DNA of 64,000 bases from NCBI RefSeq assembly GCF_009601685.2, contig NZ_CP045701.2, forward strand, positions 5,208,001-5,272,000, given 5' to 3'. Source of the stretch: Pseudomonas brassicacearum (GTDB lineage Bacteria; Pseudomonadota; Gammaproteobacteria; Pseudomonadales; Pseudomonadaceae). Position numbers and translations under genes: made by a program. Of this stretch, positions 26,741 through 36,340 are shown one piece after another (positions within the stretch are counted from its first letter, which is position 1; every line of letters begins with the position of its first letter). The notes beneath the pieces were generated by a model. The model worked only from the letters and a program-made list of their open reading frames with translations. It did not search any database and had not been told where the DNA came from.

Positions 26741-29700
26741 ATGGCAGAGCAATCGCCCCTCCAGATCGTCACGCCAACCATCGCCGGCGGCGCCTCCATT
26801 GCCACCTTCGGCAACAGCTTCGGCACGGTAGGCACACGGGGCGCGGCCTCCTTTGAGTTACCGCTGCCCGTGTCGGGCGCCCGTCACCTGACGCCTGCCC
26901 TGGCCTTGCAATACAACAGCCAGAGCACCAATGACATCTTCGGCATCGGCATGCATTTGCCGATCCCCAGCATCACTCGTAAAACCAGCAAAGGCGTACC
27001 GCGTTACGACAGAGACGACGTGATGGTGGGCCCCGACGGGGTGGACCGCTGGCCTGACCTCGAGGGGCAAACCAGCCGAAAAATGGGCGGGCGCACTTTC
27101 GCGGTGGTGCGCTATTACCCCAGGATCGAGAGCGCCTTTGATATCTACGAACTCTGGACGTCCATCGATAGCCATCCGTTCTGGCGCGTACAGGGCAGCA
27201 ATGGCCACGTGTATTGCTACGGCAAAAGCGAAGCGTCGCGCATTGCGGATCCGCAGGTCCCGTCGCGCATCGGCGAATGGCTGCTATTGGAAGAAGTCAG
27301 CCCGCTGGGCGAGCACATCTACTATCAATACACGGTCGATCCCGCAGAGTCCGAAGGCCCCCACGACTACCGCGCCCAACGTTACCTGCGCCGGGTCTGC
27401 TACGGCAATGCCACGGCCAGCGACACCTTGTATTGCTTCGAGGAAGAAGACCCGGCGAACCTGGCCTGGCACTTTCATCTGCTCCTGGATTACGGACAGC
27501 GCTCCCTCGATCTTGAGGAACAACCCGCCTGGACGCCCCTCGACGAGAACGCCTGGTTACTGCGCAGCGACCCGTTCCACCTCTACCGACACGGCTTCGA
27601 GATCGGCACGCGGCGCCTGTGCCATCAGGTATTGATGTTCCACCGTTTCCCCGCCGACGCCGAACCGGCGCTGGTGCGACGACTGGTGCTGGAGTACACC
27701 CCCACGACGCTGGGCTACAGCCTGTTGACGGCTGCCCACTACCAGGACTGGGGTGCCGAGGGTCGGGTCGAATACGCCCCTCCGGTGGAGCTTCAATACA
27801 CCGATTTTGAGCCCAACCTCGAACCCGAGGCTTTTTTCGCCCTGGAGACCATGCCCGCCCTGGAGGACGGCCGGCACTACCAGTGCGTAGATCTGTACGG
27901 CGAAGGCGTTCCGGGTTTTTTATGTCGCTATACCAATGGCTGGTATTACCGCGAGCCCGAACGCAGCGCGGCCGATGACAACGACGAAATCGGTTACGGC
28001 CCTTGGACACTGCTGCCAAGCATCCCGATTGCCGCCGACAACCAAGCGGTGGCGCAGGTACTGACCGACCTGACCGGCAGCGGTCGCCTCAATTGGATCA
28101 TCGCCCAGCCCGGCACCAACGGCTTTTATACGCTGAACCCAGATCGCAGTTGGTCGACTTTCATTGACTTCAAGCGCTTCCCCACGGAGTTCCTGCACCC
28201 CGCCGCGCAACTGGCCGACCTGGCCGGCGATGGCCTGCACTCGCTGGCCATGATCGGCCCCAAAAGCGTTCGGCTGTACGCCAACCTTCGCGAGGAAGGG
28301 TTCGCCCTGGGCGTGGACGTACCCCATGAGCCGGACAGCGACTTGCCGTTGTTCAGCGATGTGCGCAGTGAACTGGTGCTCTTCGGCAATATGCTGGGCA
28401 GCGACAGCACCGAGCTGTGCCGTATCCGCTTCAATGAAATCAAATGCTGGCCGAACCTGGGCCACGGACGTTTCGGCGAAGGCTTGGTCATGAGCGCTCT
28501 TCCCTTCACGTATGCCGAGTTCAATGCCGAACAGGTACGGATCGCGGATCTGGACGGGTCCGGCGCACCGGCGTTGATCTACCTCAAGAGCGACTGTTTC
28601 GAGATTTACTTCAATCGCGGCGGCAACGGTCTGGAGCAGACACCCGTCCAGGTGCCATGGCCCGAAGGCATACGCTACGACCGTCTCTGCCAGGTCACCC
28701 TGGCTGATCTGCAAGGGCTGGGTTGCAACAGCCTGATCCTGAGCGTGCCCCACCACCTGCCCGATATGAAACCCCGGCATTGGCGCTACGACTTCGTCGC
28801 CACACGCCCCTACGTTCTCAGCGCCACGAACAACAACATGGGTTGCCGCAGCACCTTGGCCTACCGCAGCAGCGCACAATTCTGGCTGGATGAAAAAAAA
28901 CAACGCCAGGCAACGGGCGCATCGCTGGCCTGCTATCTGCCCATGGCCTTGCCGCTGGTGGCGCGTCAACAACAATTGGACGAGATTACCGGCAACTGCC
29001 TGACCCAGCGTTTCACCTATTTCGAAGGGTACTACGACAGCTATCACCGCGAGTTCAGAGGCTTCGGTCGGTTGTATCAGCTCGACAGTGAAAGGCCCTT
29101 GGACGAGGTGGACGATGGACTCACCGCGCCGGTGCTGGTCAAGACCTGGTTTCACACCGGCAGCAGCGTCGACCAACCCCTCACGGACTGTTTCGAAGAC
29201 GATACCGATGCGCCGCCGCTCGGCCCCACGCTGCTGGCCCGGTTCCATCGACGGGACAAGGCCGACGACATCATCACACCGGACCCTGATACCGCACGGG
29301 AAATGGCCTACGCCCTGGGCGGCCATGTACTGCGCACCGAGACCCATCCCGTCGACTCGAACACTCCGAACAGGCCGTACACGGTCGCCCGCCAACGTTA
29401 TCTGCTGCGCCATCCCCATGATCATCACAAGAGCCTGCTGGTCCTGGCGCTGGAAACAGTGAGTCATCAATACGACGGCTTCATCAGCGATCCACAGGCC
29501 CAGCACGCCATCACGCTTGGCTGGAACCACCACGGCCAGCCGGTGCACAGCTTCGTGGTTCATTACGCCCGGCGCCTGAGCGCTGATGATGATCCCCCCT
29601 TCGAAGACGAAGACGAGAACACGTGGTGGCGTGATGCCCATGACGATCAGCAGCAAGTGTTCCAACTCGTCGAAAGCCGGGCCGAGCCAGTGGACTTGCA

Positions 29701-31159
29701 TGACGAAGCAGGACAACGCATACAGCTCGGCCTGCCCTGGCGCGCTCGGACCAACGGCCTGACACTCCCCAAAGGCGAGCTCCCCCTGGGGTTGACCCCA
29801 CAACAAATCAGTTATGAACGTTTCCTGGAGCACCAAGACTCGGATCCCTGGACGAACGCCCGGGTGCTGATCGCCCTGGAAGAACAAAGCTACCTGCGTG
29901 ACGACTCGGACAATATCCTGTTCCAAGCCTTGCGCGGTCCGTTGGAAGTGGCCGAGTTCGACAAGCAGGCGCTGGACGCCTACGACGCCGTGCCAGCCCC
30001 CTTCGACATCCGCCAGCAATTGGAGACGATTGGCTTCGAACCCATGAAGCTGTTCCTGCCCGAAGACCCGGGCAAGGACGACGCCCAGGACCTGTGGTCC
30101 AAGAAAGTCGGTTTCGCCACCTACCTGCCGCTCGATGGTTTTTTCCATATAAGCGCCTTGCAGGAAACCCAGAGCCATGGCGTTACCACGACCGAATACG
30201 ACACCTATCACTTGATGCCCACCGCCGTCACGCTACCGGACGGGTGTGCGACCCGCATCGAATATGACTATCACTGGCTGCTGCCGCGAAAAATCGTCGA
30301 CGCCAACGACAACGTCCAGGAAGCGCTTTATGGCTCGGCCGCGGTGCCCTTGGGCATCACCTTTCACGGCACCGAGAATGGCGCTCCGGCAGGCTTCGAT
30401 GCCATCGACACTTATGAGCCTCCCGACGATCTGTCTCCAGCCCATGCCATTGCCAACCCCGAGGCCACCCTGGGCAACATGGCCAGCGCCGTGCGGATAG
30501 AAGACATGAGTTGGATGGGCACGCTTGACCTGGCGCTGGTGCTGGCGACGCAGCGCGACGAGTGGATCAGCGCCCGTTATGTGCTGCCCAGCGGCCACAT
30601 CCGTGCGTCGGCGCGGGTTCGCCTGGCCCGACTCAAAACCCGTACCGCCGGCGAGGAACTGCTCTGGACTTTGATCCAGGCGATGGCCCGGGAGCCGGCT
30701 CACAGCGTCGTGCTGAGCGCCGATCGTTATCCGAATGATCCATTGCGCCAGATCCGCATTGCCTTCAGCGCGGTCGATGGCTTTGGCCGCCCCTTGCAAA
30801 CCAAGCAACGGGTCGAGGCAGGAAAAGCCTACGCCGTGGCCGAAGACGGCTCGCTGTTACTGGACGACCAGGGGCGTCCCACCCAGCACGAGGCCAACTC
30901 ACGCTGGCGCGTCAGCGAACGGGTCGAGTACAACAACAAAGGCTTGGTGACGCGGGTCTATCGTCCTTATTTCGCCGATGCCTGGCGCTACATCAACGAC
31001 GCCTCGTTGCGCGAACACGGTTATCACGACAGGCAGTTCTACGATCCGCCCGGGCGGTTGGTCAAGGTCATCAATGCCAAGGGACACGAAGCCTGGCATG
31101 TCTACCATCCGTGGTACCAGTGCGATCACGATTACAACGATACCGATCCGGGGAATTGA
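26741..31159 (+). CDS. Tc toxin B subunit (TcdB/TcaC-like, SpvB family)
   Basis: A 1,472-residue protein, about the usual TcB length. The N-terminal SpvB-type region (residues 1 to about 330; ASFELPLPVSG, HLTPALALQYNSQS) is followed by beta-propeller repeats. These have LYGEGVPGFL near 380, LTDLTGSGRLNWI near 440, LADLAGDGLHSLAM near 490, IADLDGSGAPALIYL near 600 and LADLQGLGCNSLIL near 654. The TcdB middle and C-terminal regions follow, ending in DPPGRLVKVINAKGHEAW. In known complexes TcB closes the TcA channel and, with TcC, forms a cocoon around the toxic TcC C terminus. No TcC gene follows: the next gene, 178 bp on, is a sensor kinase. The ATG is preceded by AAGGG at a rather long spacing. 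Confidence 0.92.
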   Translation: MAEQSPLQIVTPTIAGGASIATFGNSFGTVGTRGAASFELPLPVSGARHLTPALALQYNSQSTNDIFGIGMHLPIPSITRKTSKGVPRYDRDDVMVGPDGVDRWPDLEGQTSRKMGGRTFAVVRYYPRIESAFDIYELWTSIDSHPFWRVQGSNGHVYCYGKSEASRIADPQVPSRIGEWLLLEEVSPLGEHIYYQYTVDPAESEGPHDYRAQRYLRRVCYGNATASDTLYCFEEEDPANLAWHFHLLLDYGQRSLDLEEQPAWTPLDENAWLLRSDPFHLYRHGFEIGTRRLCHQVLMFHRFPADAEPALVRRLVLEYTPTTLGYSLLTAAHYQDWGAEGRVEYAPPVELQYTDFEPNLEPEAFFALETMPALEDGRHYQCVDLYGEGVPGFLCRYTNGWYYREPERSAADDNDEIGYGPWTLLPSIPIAADNQAVAQVLTDLTGSGRLNWIIAQPGTNGFYTLNPDRSWSTFIDFKRFPTEFLHPAAQLADLAGDGLHSLAMIGPKSVRLYANLREEGFALGVDVPHEPDSDLPLFSDVRSELVLFGNMLGSDSTELCRIRFNEIKCWPNLGHGRFGEGLVMSALPFTYAEFNAEQVRIADLDGSGAPALIYLKSDCFEIYFNRGGNGLEQTPVQVPWPEGIRYDRLCQVTLADLQGLGCNSLILSVPHHLPDMKPRHWRYDFVATRPYVLSATNNNMGCRSTLAYRSSAQFWLDEKKQRQATGASLACYLPMALPLVARQQQLDEITGNCLTQRFTYFEGYYDSYHREFRGFGRLYQLDSERPLDEVDDGLTAPVLVKTWFHTGSSVDQPLTDCFEDDTDAPPLGPTLLARFHRRDKADDIITPDPDTAREMAYALGGHVLRTETHPVDSNTPNRPYTVARQRYLLRHPHDHHKSLLVLALETVSHQYDGFISDPQAQHAITLGWNHHGQPVHSFVVHYARRLSADDDPPFEDEDENTWWRDAHDDQQQVFQLVESRAEPVDLHDEAGQRIQLGLPWRARTNGLTLPKGELPLGLTPQQISYERFLEHQDSDPWTNARVLIALEEQSYLRDDSDNILFQALRGPLEVAEFDKQALDAYDAVPAPFDIRQQLETIGFEPMKLFLPEDPGKDDAQDLWSKKVGFATYLPLDGFFHISALQETQSHGVTTTEYDTYHLMPTAVTLPDGCATRIEYDYHWLLPRKIVDANDNVQEALYGSAAVPLGITFHGTENGAPAGFDAIDTYEPPDDLSPAHAIANPEATLGNMASAVRIEDMSWMGTLDLALVLATQRDEWISARYVLPSGHIRASARVRLARLKTRTAGEELLWTLIQAMAREPAHSVVLSADRYPNDPLRQIRIAFSAVDGFGRPLQTKQRVEAGKAYAVAEDGSLLLDDQGRPTQHEANSRWRVSERVEYNNKGLVTRVYRPYFADAWRYINDASLREHGYHDRQFYDPPGRLVKVINAKGHEAWHVYHPWYQCDHDYNDTDPGN

Positions 31160-31337
31160 CGCGTGGACAAAAAAACTGGCTTTGTACAAAGGGAGCCGAA
31201 CCACTGACAATCCGTTTTTTTGCTGACGCAAGCCAAAGCCTCTAGACAGTGATCAATGGTACTCGACGCTGGGGAACATCACGGCCGACAGTGACATGCT
31301 ATCGTGCCCGTCCCTGTCCAGCCCTTGAAACCATCAC

Positions 31338-33104
31338 ATGCCCGCAATGCCACGTCCTTTGCGCCTGTCGTTGTACATCCTGCTGATTCTTGCCGGCGCC
31401 GCCCTCGCCGCCGCCCTGGCCGTGCGCCATGCCGAACGCGTGGCCCTGGAGGAGGACGCCCGCCGCGCAAGCCAGCAACTGGCACTGTATGCCAACTCGT
31501 TGCACACCCTGATCGAACGCTATCGCGCCCTGCCCGCCGTGCTGGCGCTGGACCCGCAGCTACGCGACGCCCTCAAGGGCCCGGTCAACCCGGCGCAACA
31601 GGATGCCTTGAACCGCAAGCTGGAAAAGATCAACGGCGCCGCGCAATCCTCGACATTGGAGTTGCTCGACCACACCGGCCTGGCGGTCGCCGCGAGCAAC
31701 TGGCAGTTGCCCAGCAGCTATGTCGGGCACAACTATGGTTTCCGCCCTTATTTCCTCCAGACCCGTACCCTTGGTACCGGGCGGTTCTATGCGGTGGGCG
31801 TGACCAGCGGCATCCCGGGCTATTTTTTGTCCAGCGCGGTGACCGACGACAACGGTGAATTCCTCGGCGCGATGGTGGTAAAGCTGGAGTTTCCGGAGTT
31901 GGAGCGCGAATGGCGCCAGGGCAGCGACACGCTATTGGTCAGCGATGCGCGGGGCATCATCTTCATCGCCAACCGCCCGGGCTGGCGTTATCGCCACTTG
32001 CAGCCGCTGAGCGACAGCGACCGCGCCGAACTCAAGGCCACCCGTCAATACGACAAACAACCGTTGCAACCGCTGGCCCATGAGCCCCTGCGACACTTTG
32101 ACGACAATAGCCATCTGGCCCGGGTCGAGACGCCCGATGGCTCGACGGACTACCTGTGGAAATCCTTGCCACTGACCGCCGAAGGCTGGACGCTGCACTT
32201 GCTGCGCCGTCCGCAGATCGCCTTCGAAGACCTGCGCAACGCCGGGCTCGCCGCCGCCGGGTTATGGCTGACGCTGGTGTTCCTGCTGCTGTTTCTCAAC
32301 CAGCGCTGGCGCCTGGCAAGGTTGCGCCAGCGCAGCCGCGAAGAGCTTGAACGGTTGGTCGAAGAACGTACCCGGGATCTGCGCACCGCCCAGGACGGGC
32401 TGGTGCAATCGGCCAAGTTGGCGGCATTGGGACAGATGTCGGCGGCCTTGGCCCATGAAATCAACCAGCCCTTGACCGCCCAGCGCATGCAACTGGCGAC
32501 CCTGCGCTTGCTGCTCGATCATGGTCGGGTCGATGACGCCTACAAGGCCCTCAAACCGGTGGACGACATGCTGACCCGCATGGCCGCCCTCACCGGCCAC
32601 CTGAAGACCTTTGCCCGCAAAAGCCCCAGCGGCCTGCGCGAGCGCCTGGACCTGGCGGCGGTGGTGGACCAGGCGCTGCAACTGTTGGACACGCGTCTGC
32701 GCGACGAACAGATCAGTACCGTGCTGTACCTGACTCGACCAGCCTGGGTACGCGGCGATGCGATTCGCCTCGAACAGGTGTTGATCAACCTGCTGCGCAA
32801 TGCCCTCGACGCCATGGCCGGCCAACCCATCAAGCGCCTGGAGGTGCGCCTGGAGGCCGATGAGCAATTGTGGCGCCTGACCGTCAGCGACAGCGGCACC
32901 GGCATCGCCGAGGAACACCTGGCCCAGGTCTTCGATCCGTTCTTCACCACCAAGGCGGTGGGCGACGGCCTGGGTCTGGGGCTGGCGGTTTCGTTTGCAA
33001 TCATCCATGAATCCGGTGGACGGCTGACGGCGGACAACCACGAGAACGGCGCGGTATTCTGCGTGACCTTGCCCATCGATCAGGAGACGCAACTGCATGC
33101 TTGA
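31338..33104 (+). CDS. dctB: Sensor histidine kinase, DctB family (MifS-like)
   Basis: A 588-residue inner-membrane kinase. A first membrane helix (LSLYILLILAGAALAAALAV) leads to a periplasmic double-Cache sensor (GHNYGFRPYFLQTRTLGTGR, VGVTSGIPGYFLSSAV). A second helix near 300 and a coiled coil follow. The H-box has ALAHEINQPLTAQR (His near 372), with N-box NLLRNALDAM and G-boxes DSGTGI and GLGLGLAV. DctB kinases sense C4/C5-dicarboxylates. Because a KgtP-type 2-oxoglutarate carrier follows, a role like P. aeruginosa MifS (2-oxoglutarate sensing) fits better than C4 sensing; this is inference. The start could also be the ATG three codons later. The gene overlaps the regulator gene by 8 bp. 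Confidence 0.88.
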   Translation: MPAMPRPLRLSLYILLILAGAALAAALAVRHAERVALEEDARRASQQLALYANSLHTLIERYRALPAVLALDPQLRDALKGPVNPAQQDALNRKLEKINGAAQSSTLELLDHTGLAVAASNWQLPSSYVGHNYGFRPYFLQTRTLGTGRFYAVGVTSGIPGYFLSSAVTDDNGEFLGAMVVKLEFPELEREWRQGSDTLLVSDARGIIFIANRPGWRYRHLQPLSDSDRAELKATRQYDKQPLQPLAHEPLRHFDDNSHLARVETPDGSTDYLWKSLPLTAEGWTLHLLRRPQIAFEDLRNAGLAAAGLWLTLVFLLLFLNQRWRLARLRQRSREELERLVEERTRDLRTAQDGLVQSAKLAALGQMSAALAHEINQPLTAQRMQLATLRLLLDHGRVDDAYKALKPVDDMLTRMAALTGHLKTFARKSPSGLRERLDLAAVVDQALQLLDTRLRDEQISTVLYLTRPAWVRGDAIRLEQVLINLLRNALDAMAGQPIKRLEVRLEADEQLWRLTVSDSGTGIAEEHLAQVFDPFFTTKAVGDGLGLGLAVSFAIIHESGGRLTADNHENGAVFCVTLPIDQETQLHA

Positions 33105-34422
33105 TTCAGTCATGGTCGTTGACGACGAAGGCAGCATTCGCAGTGCCGTCGAACAATGGTTGAGCCTGTCGGGATTCCAGGTGCAGTTGTTCAGCCGCGC
33201 CGACGAATGCCTGGCGCGGTTGCCGGAGCATTTCCCCGGAGTGATCCTCAGCGATGTGCGCATGCCCGGCCTCAGCGGCCTGGAGCTGTTGGCCGAAGTG
33301 CGCCGCCGCGATCCCGACCTGCCGGTAATTCTGTTGACCGGCCACGGTGACGTGCCCATGGCCGTGGAGGCCATGCGCGACGGCGCCTACGACTTCCTGG
33401 AAAAACCCTTCAGCCCCGAAGCCTTGCTCGGCAGCCTGCGTCGGGCCCTGGACAAGCGCACCCTGGTCCTGGAGAACCGTCGCCTGCATGAACAGGCCGA
33501 CGCCCGGTCCCGGCTCGACGGGACGCTGCTGGGGGTTTCCCGTGCGTTGCAAAACCTGCGGCGCCAGGTGCTGGACCTGGCGGCACTGCCGGTCAACGTG
33601 TTGATCCGCGGCGAAACCGGCAGCGGCAAGGAACTGGTCGCCCGTTGCCTGCACGACTTCGGCCCCAGGGCGAGCAAACCCTTTGTCGCATTGAACTGCG
33701 CGGCCATTCCCGAACCGCTGTTCGAGGCCGAGCTGTTCGGCCATGAAAGCGGCGCCTTCACCGGCGCCCAGGGCAAGCGCATCGGCAAGCTCGAATACGC
33801 CGACGGGGGCACGCTGTTTCTCGACGAAATCGAGAGCATGCCCCTGGCCCAGCAGGTCAAGTTGCTGCGGGTGTTGCAGGAACAGAAGCTCGAACGCCTG
33901 GGTTCCAACCAGAGCATCCATGTCGACCTGCGCATCATCGCCGCCACCAAGCCCGACCTGCTGGACGAAGCCCGGGCCGGGCGTTTTCGCGAAGACCTGG
34001 CCTATCGCCTGAACATCGCCGAACTGCGCCTGCCGCCGCTGCGTGAACGGCGCGAGGACATTCCCTTGCTGTTCGAGCACTTCACCCACAGCGCCGCCGA
34101 ACGCCTGGGCCGCCGCGCCGCGCCCCTGAGCGGCCCGCAATTGAGCCATCTGCTCAGCCACGACTGGCCGGGCAACGTACGGGAACTGGCCAACGTCGCC
34201 GAACGCCAGGTGTTGGGGCTCGATCAACTGCCCGTCCTGGAGACCGAGCCGGGCCAATCCCTCGCGGCCCAGCAGGAAGCCTTCGAAGCCCAATGCCTGC
34301 GCGCCGCCCTGACCCGGCACAAAGGCGATGTGAAAGCGGTGCTCGAAGAACTGCAACTGCCACGCCGCACCTTCAATGAAAAGATGCAGCGGCATGGGTT
34401 GAACCGGGAGATGTTCTTGTAG
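33097..34422 (+). CDS. dctD: Sigma-54-dependent response regulator, DctD family (MifR-like)
   Basis: A 441-residue NtrC-type activator with AGGAGA 9 bases before the ATG, inside the end of the kinase gene. The receiver domain has VVDDEGSIR and the phosphoacceptor Asp near 53 (ILSDVRMPG), and Lys in FLEKPFSPE. The AAA+ domain has GETGSGKELVAR, the sigma-54 contact loop ESGAFTGA near 220, and GGTLFLDEIESM. The Fis-type helix-turn-helix is at the C terminus (VKAVLEELQLPRRTFNEKM). Its likely target is the next gene, which has a good -24/-12 promoter and two dyad sites upstream. Confidence 0.92.
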   Translation: MLDSVMVVDDEGSIRSAVEQWLSLSGFQVQLFSRADECLARLPEHFPGVILSDVRMPGLSGLELLAEVRRRDPDLPVILLTGHGDVPMAVEAMRDGAYDFLEKPFSPEALLGSLRRALDKRTLVLENRRLHEQADARSRLDGTLLGVSRALQNLRRQVLDLAALPVNVLIRGETGSGKELVARCLHDFGPRASKPFVALNCAAIPEPLFEAELFGHESGAFTGAQGKRIGKLEYADGGTLFLDEIESMPLAQQVKLLRVLQEQKLERLGSNQSIHVDLRIIAATKPDLLDEARAGRFREDLAYRLNIAELRLPPLRERREDIPLLFEHFTHSAAERLGRRAAPLSGPQLSHLLSHDWPGNVRELANVAERQVLGLDQLPVLETEPGQSLAAQQEAFEAQCLRAALTRHKGDVKAVLEELQLPRRTFNEKMQRHGLNREMFL

Positions 34423-34502
34423 GGGCGCAGGTTTTGGGAGGCCCAATCAACCCTCTTCACGAGCAGGCTCGCTCACCATTTTGTCCGGCGTACACATGCC
34501 CC

Positions 34503-34529
34503 TGTGGGAGCGAGCTTGCTCGCGATGGC
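34503..34529. repeat. Single REP unit
   Basis: One REP unit (TGTGGGAGCGAGCTTGCTCG, then CGATGGCG), apparently without an inverted partner. A weaker, degraded unit (CTTCACGAGCAGGCTCGCTC) lies 30 bp before it. Confidence 0.65.
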
Positions 34530-34553
34530 GCCGGTACAGCCGCCCCCTGCATA

Positions 34554-34601
34554 AGCGGATTCCCGCCCACACCCTCAGCCACAATGAGCGGATTTCCGCT
34601 C
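34554..34601. promoter_or_regulatory. Tandem dyad sites, probable activator sites for the carrier gene
   Basis: A perfect dyad GAGCGGATTTCCGCTC at 34,586-34,601 is preceded by a degenerate copy AGCGGATTCCCGCC at 34,554-34,567. The centres are about 33 bp (three turns) apart and lie 50-90 bp upstream of the -24/-12 element. This is the usual layout for an NtrC-type activator such as the one encoded just upstream. Confidence 0.6.
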
Positions 34602-34642
34602 ACCTGCCGCCACAAACCCCTCTAAACCGGCCTTCCGCCATC

Positions 34643-34658
34643 TGGCACAGCTCCTGCT
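34643..34658 (+). promoter_or_regulatory. Sigma-54 promoter (-24/-12) of the carrier gene
   Basis: TGGCACAGCTCCTGCT matches the consensus TGGCACG-N4-TTGCW, with GG and GC at the correct spacing. Two mismatches are in less conserved positions. The transcript should start near 34,669, about 50 bp before the ATG at 34,721. Confidence 0.7.
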
Positions 34659-34720
34659 ATAGCCCTGTCAGGCTGCGTTCCTACGCGCTCCACAAAAACA
34701 ATTAAACGAAGGATCCTTCA

Positions 34721-36040
34721 ATGGACAACTCCAACGCCCTGCCCATTGGGTCGGCTGCCGTGCCCGCCCGTGAAAGAACCACCGCCAGCCGGATCAAATC
34801 GATCTTCAGCGGCTCGGTTGGCAACATGGTCGAGTGGTATGACTGGTACGTCTACGCCGCGTTCTCGTTGTACTTTGCCAAAGTATTTTTCCCGGCCGGG
34901 TCATCCACGGCACAATTGATGAAAACCGCCGCGATCTTCGCCGTAGGCTTTTTGATGCGCCCGATCGGTGGCTGGCTGATGGGCCTGTACGCTGATCGCG
35001 CTGGCCGCAAGGCGGCACTGATGGCCTCGGTGTACCTGATGTGCTTCGGCTCGCTGATCATCGCCCTGAGCCCCGGCTACGAAACCATCGGCGTCGGTGC
35101 GCCGATCCTGCTGGTGGTGGCCCGTTTGCTCCAGGGCCTGTCGGTGGGCGGCGAATACGGCACCTCGGCAACCTACTTGAGCGAAATGGCGACAAAGGAA
35201 CGTCGCGGCTTCTTCTCCAGCTTCCAATACGTGACCCTGATCTCCGGCCAACTCATCGCCTTGGGCGTGTTGATCGTGCTGCAACGGTTCCTCACCACCG
35301 AAGAGCTGTACGCCTGGGGCTGGCGCATCCCGTTTGCCATCGGCGCGCTGTGTGCGATCGTGGCGCTGTACCTGCGTCGCGGCATGGAAGAAACCGAGTC
35401 GTTCACCAAGAAGGAAAAAGCCAAGGAAAGCGCGATGCGCACCTTGATGCGCCATCCAAAAGAGCTGATGACCGTGGTCGGCCTGACCATGGGCGGCACC
35501 CTGGCGTTCTACACCTACACCACCTACATGCAGAAATACCTGGTGAACACCGTCGGCATGAGCATCTCCGACTCCACCACCATTTCCGCTGCCACGCTGT
35601 TCCTGTTCATGTGTCTGCAACCGGTGGTCGGCGGGCTGTCGGACAAGATCGGTCGCCGGCCGATCCTGATCGCCTTCGGCATCCTCGGCACGCTGTGCAC
35701 CGTTCCGATCCTCACGGCCCTGCACTCCGTCCAGAGCTGGTGGGGCGCGTTCTTCCTGATCATGGCCGCGCTGATCATCGTCAGCGGCTACACCTCGATC
35801 AACGCCGTGGTGAAAGCCGAGTTGTTCCCCACCGAAATCCGCGCCCTGGGTGTCGGCCTGCCCTACGCGCTGACCGTGTCGATCTTCGGCGGCACCGCTG
35901 AATACATCGCACTGTGGTTCAAGAGCATCGGCATGGAAACCGGCTACTACTGGTACGTGACGGCGTGCATCGCCGTGTCGCTGTTGGTGTACATCACCAT
36001 GAAAGACACCCGCAAGCACTCGCGGATCGTCACCGACTGA
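34721..36040 (+). CDS. kgtP: MFS carrier of the metabolite:H+ symporter family, probable 2-oxoglutarate permease
   Basis: A 439-residue inner-membrane protein with about 12 helices and AAGGA before the ATG. MHS-family motifs are visible: GNMVEWYDWYVYAAFSLYFA in the first helix, GGWLMGLYADRAGRKAALM between helices 2 and 3, LQGLSVGGEYGTSATYLSE, and GGLSDKIGRRPILI. It resembles KgtP and the C5-dicarboxylate carrier that P. aeruginosa MifS/MifR controls. The substrate is inferred from sequence class and from the adjacent two-component pair and sigma-54 promoter. A strong terminator follows. Confidence 0.87.
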   Translation: MDNSNALPIGSAAVPARERTTASRIKSIFSGSVGNMVEWYDWYVYAAFSLYFAKVFFPAGSSTAQLMKTAAIFAVGFLMRPIGGWLMGLYADRAGRKAALMASVYLMCFGSLIIALSPGYETIGVGAPILLVVARLLQGLSVGGEYGTSATYLSEMATKERRGFFSSFQYVTLISGQLIALGVLIVLQRFLTTEELYAWGWRIPFAIGALCAIVALYLRRGMEETESFTKKEKAKESAMRTLMRHPKELMTVVGLTMGGTLAFYTYTTYMQKYLVNTVGMSISDSTTISAATLFLFMCLQPVVGGLSDKIGRRPILIAFGILGTLCTVPILTALHSVQSWWGAFFLIMAALIIVSGYTSINAVVKAELFPTEIRALGVGLPYALTVSIFGGTAEYIALWFKSIGMETGYYWYVTACIAVSLLVYITMKDTRKHSRIVTD

Positions 36041-36052
36041 CAGCCAAGTCGA

Positions 36053-36096
36053 ACAAAAAAGGGGCGAACCTGTTCAGGTTCGCCCCTTTTTTTGTT
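36053..36096 (+). terminator. Rho-independent terminator of the carrier gene
   Basis: An A-run, then GGGGCGAACCTG, loop TT and CAGGTTCGCCCC followed by seven T. The A/T symmetry could serve both strands. The roughly 245 bp after it are AT-rich and hold the promoter region of the next gene. That region also has a weak stem (AAGCG ... CGCTTTTT) at about 36,249-36,270 but no gene. Confidence 0.9.
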
Positions 36097-36340
36097 CGGC
36101 AGATCCAACGATTTACCTGACATTAATCTCTGGTTAATGCCCGACCTCCATCCTCACCCTCAATAGAACGCCATTCGATACCCCGGTAAATGGGCCTCAT
36201 TGACCGTTCTGTGGCAACTGTTGATGCATCGATTTAATCGATTGATATAAGCGTTTTTTTGCGCTTTTTAATCAAATTAACGAGCGTAATATGAACTCCA
36301 CACCCACGGCGCCTAACGCCAAACATTCTGGAGCACGACC

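Noticed and set aside
31160..31337. Start of a TcC gene after TcB
   Set aside because: The 178-bp space has stops in all plus-strand frames and is followed by the kinase gene; no Rhs-type sequence was found.
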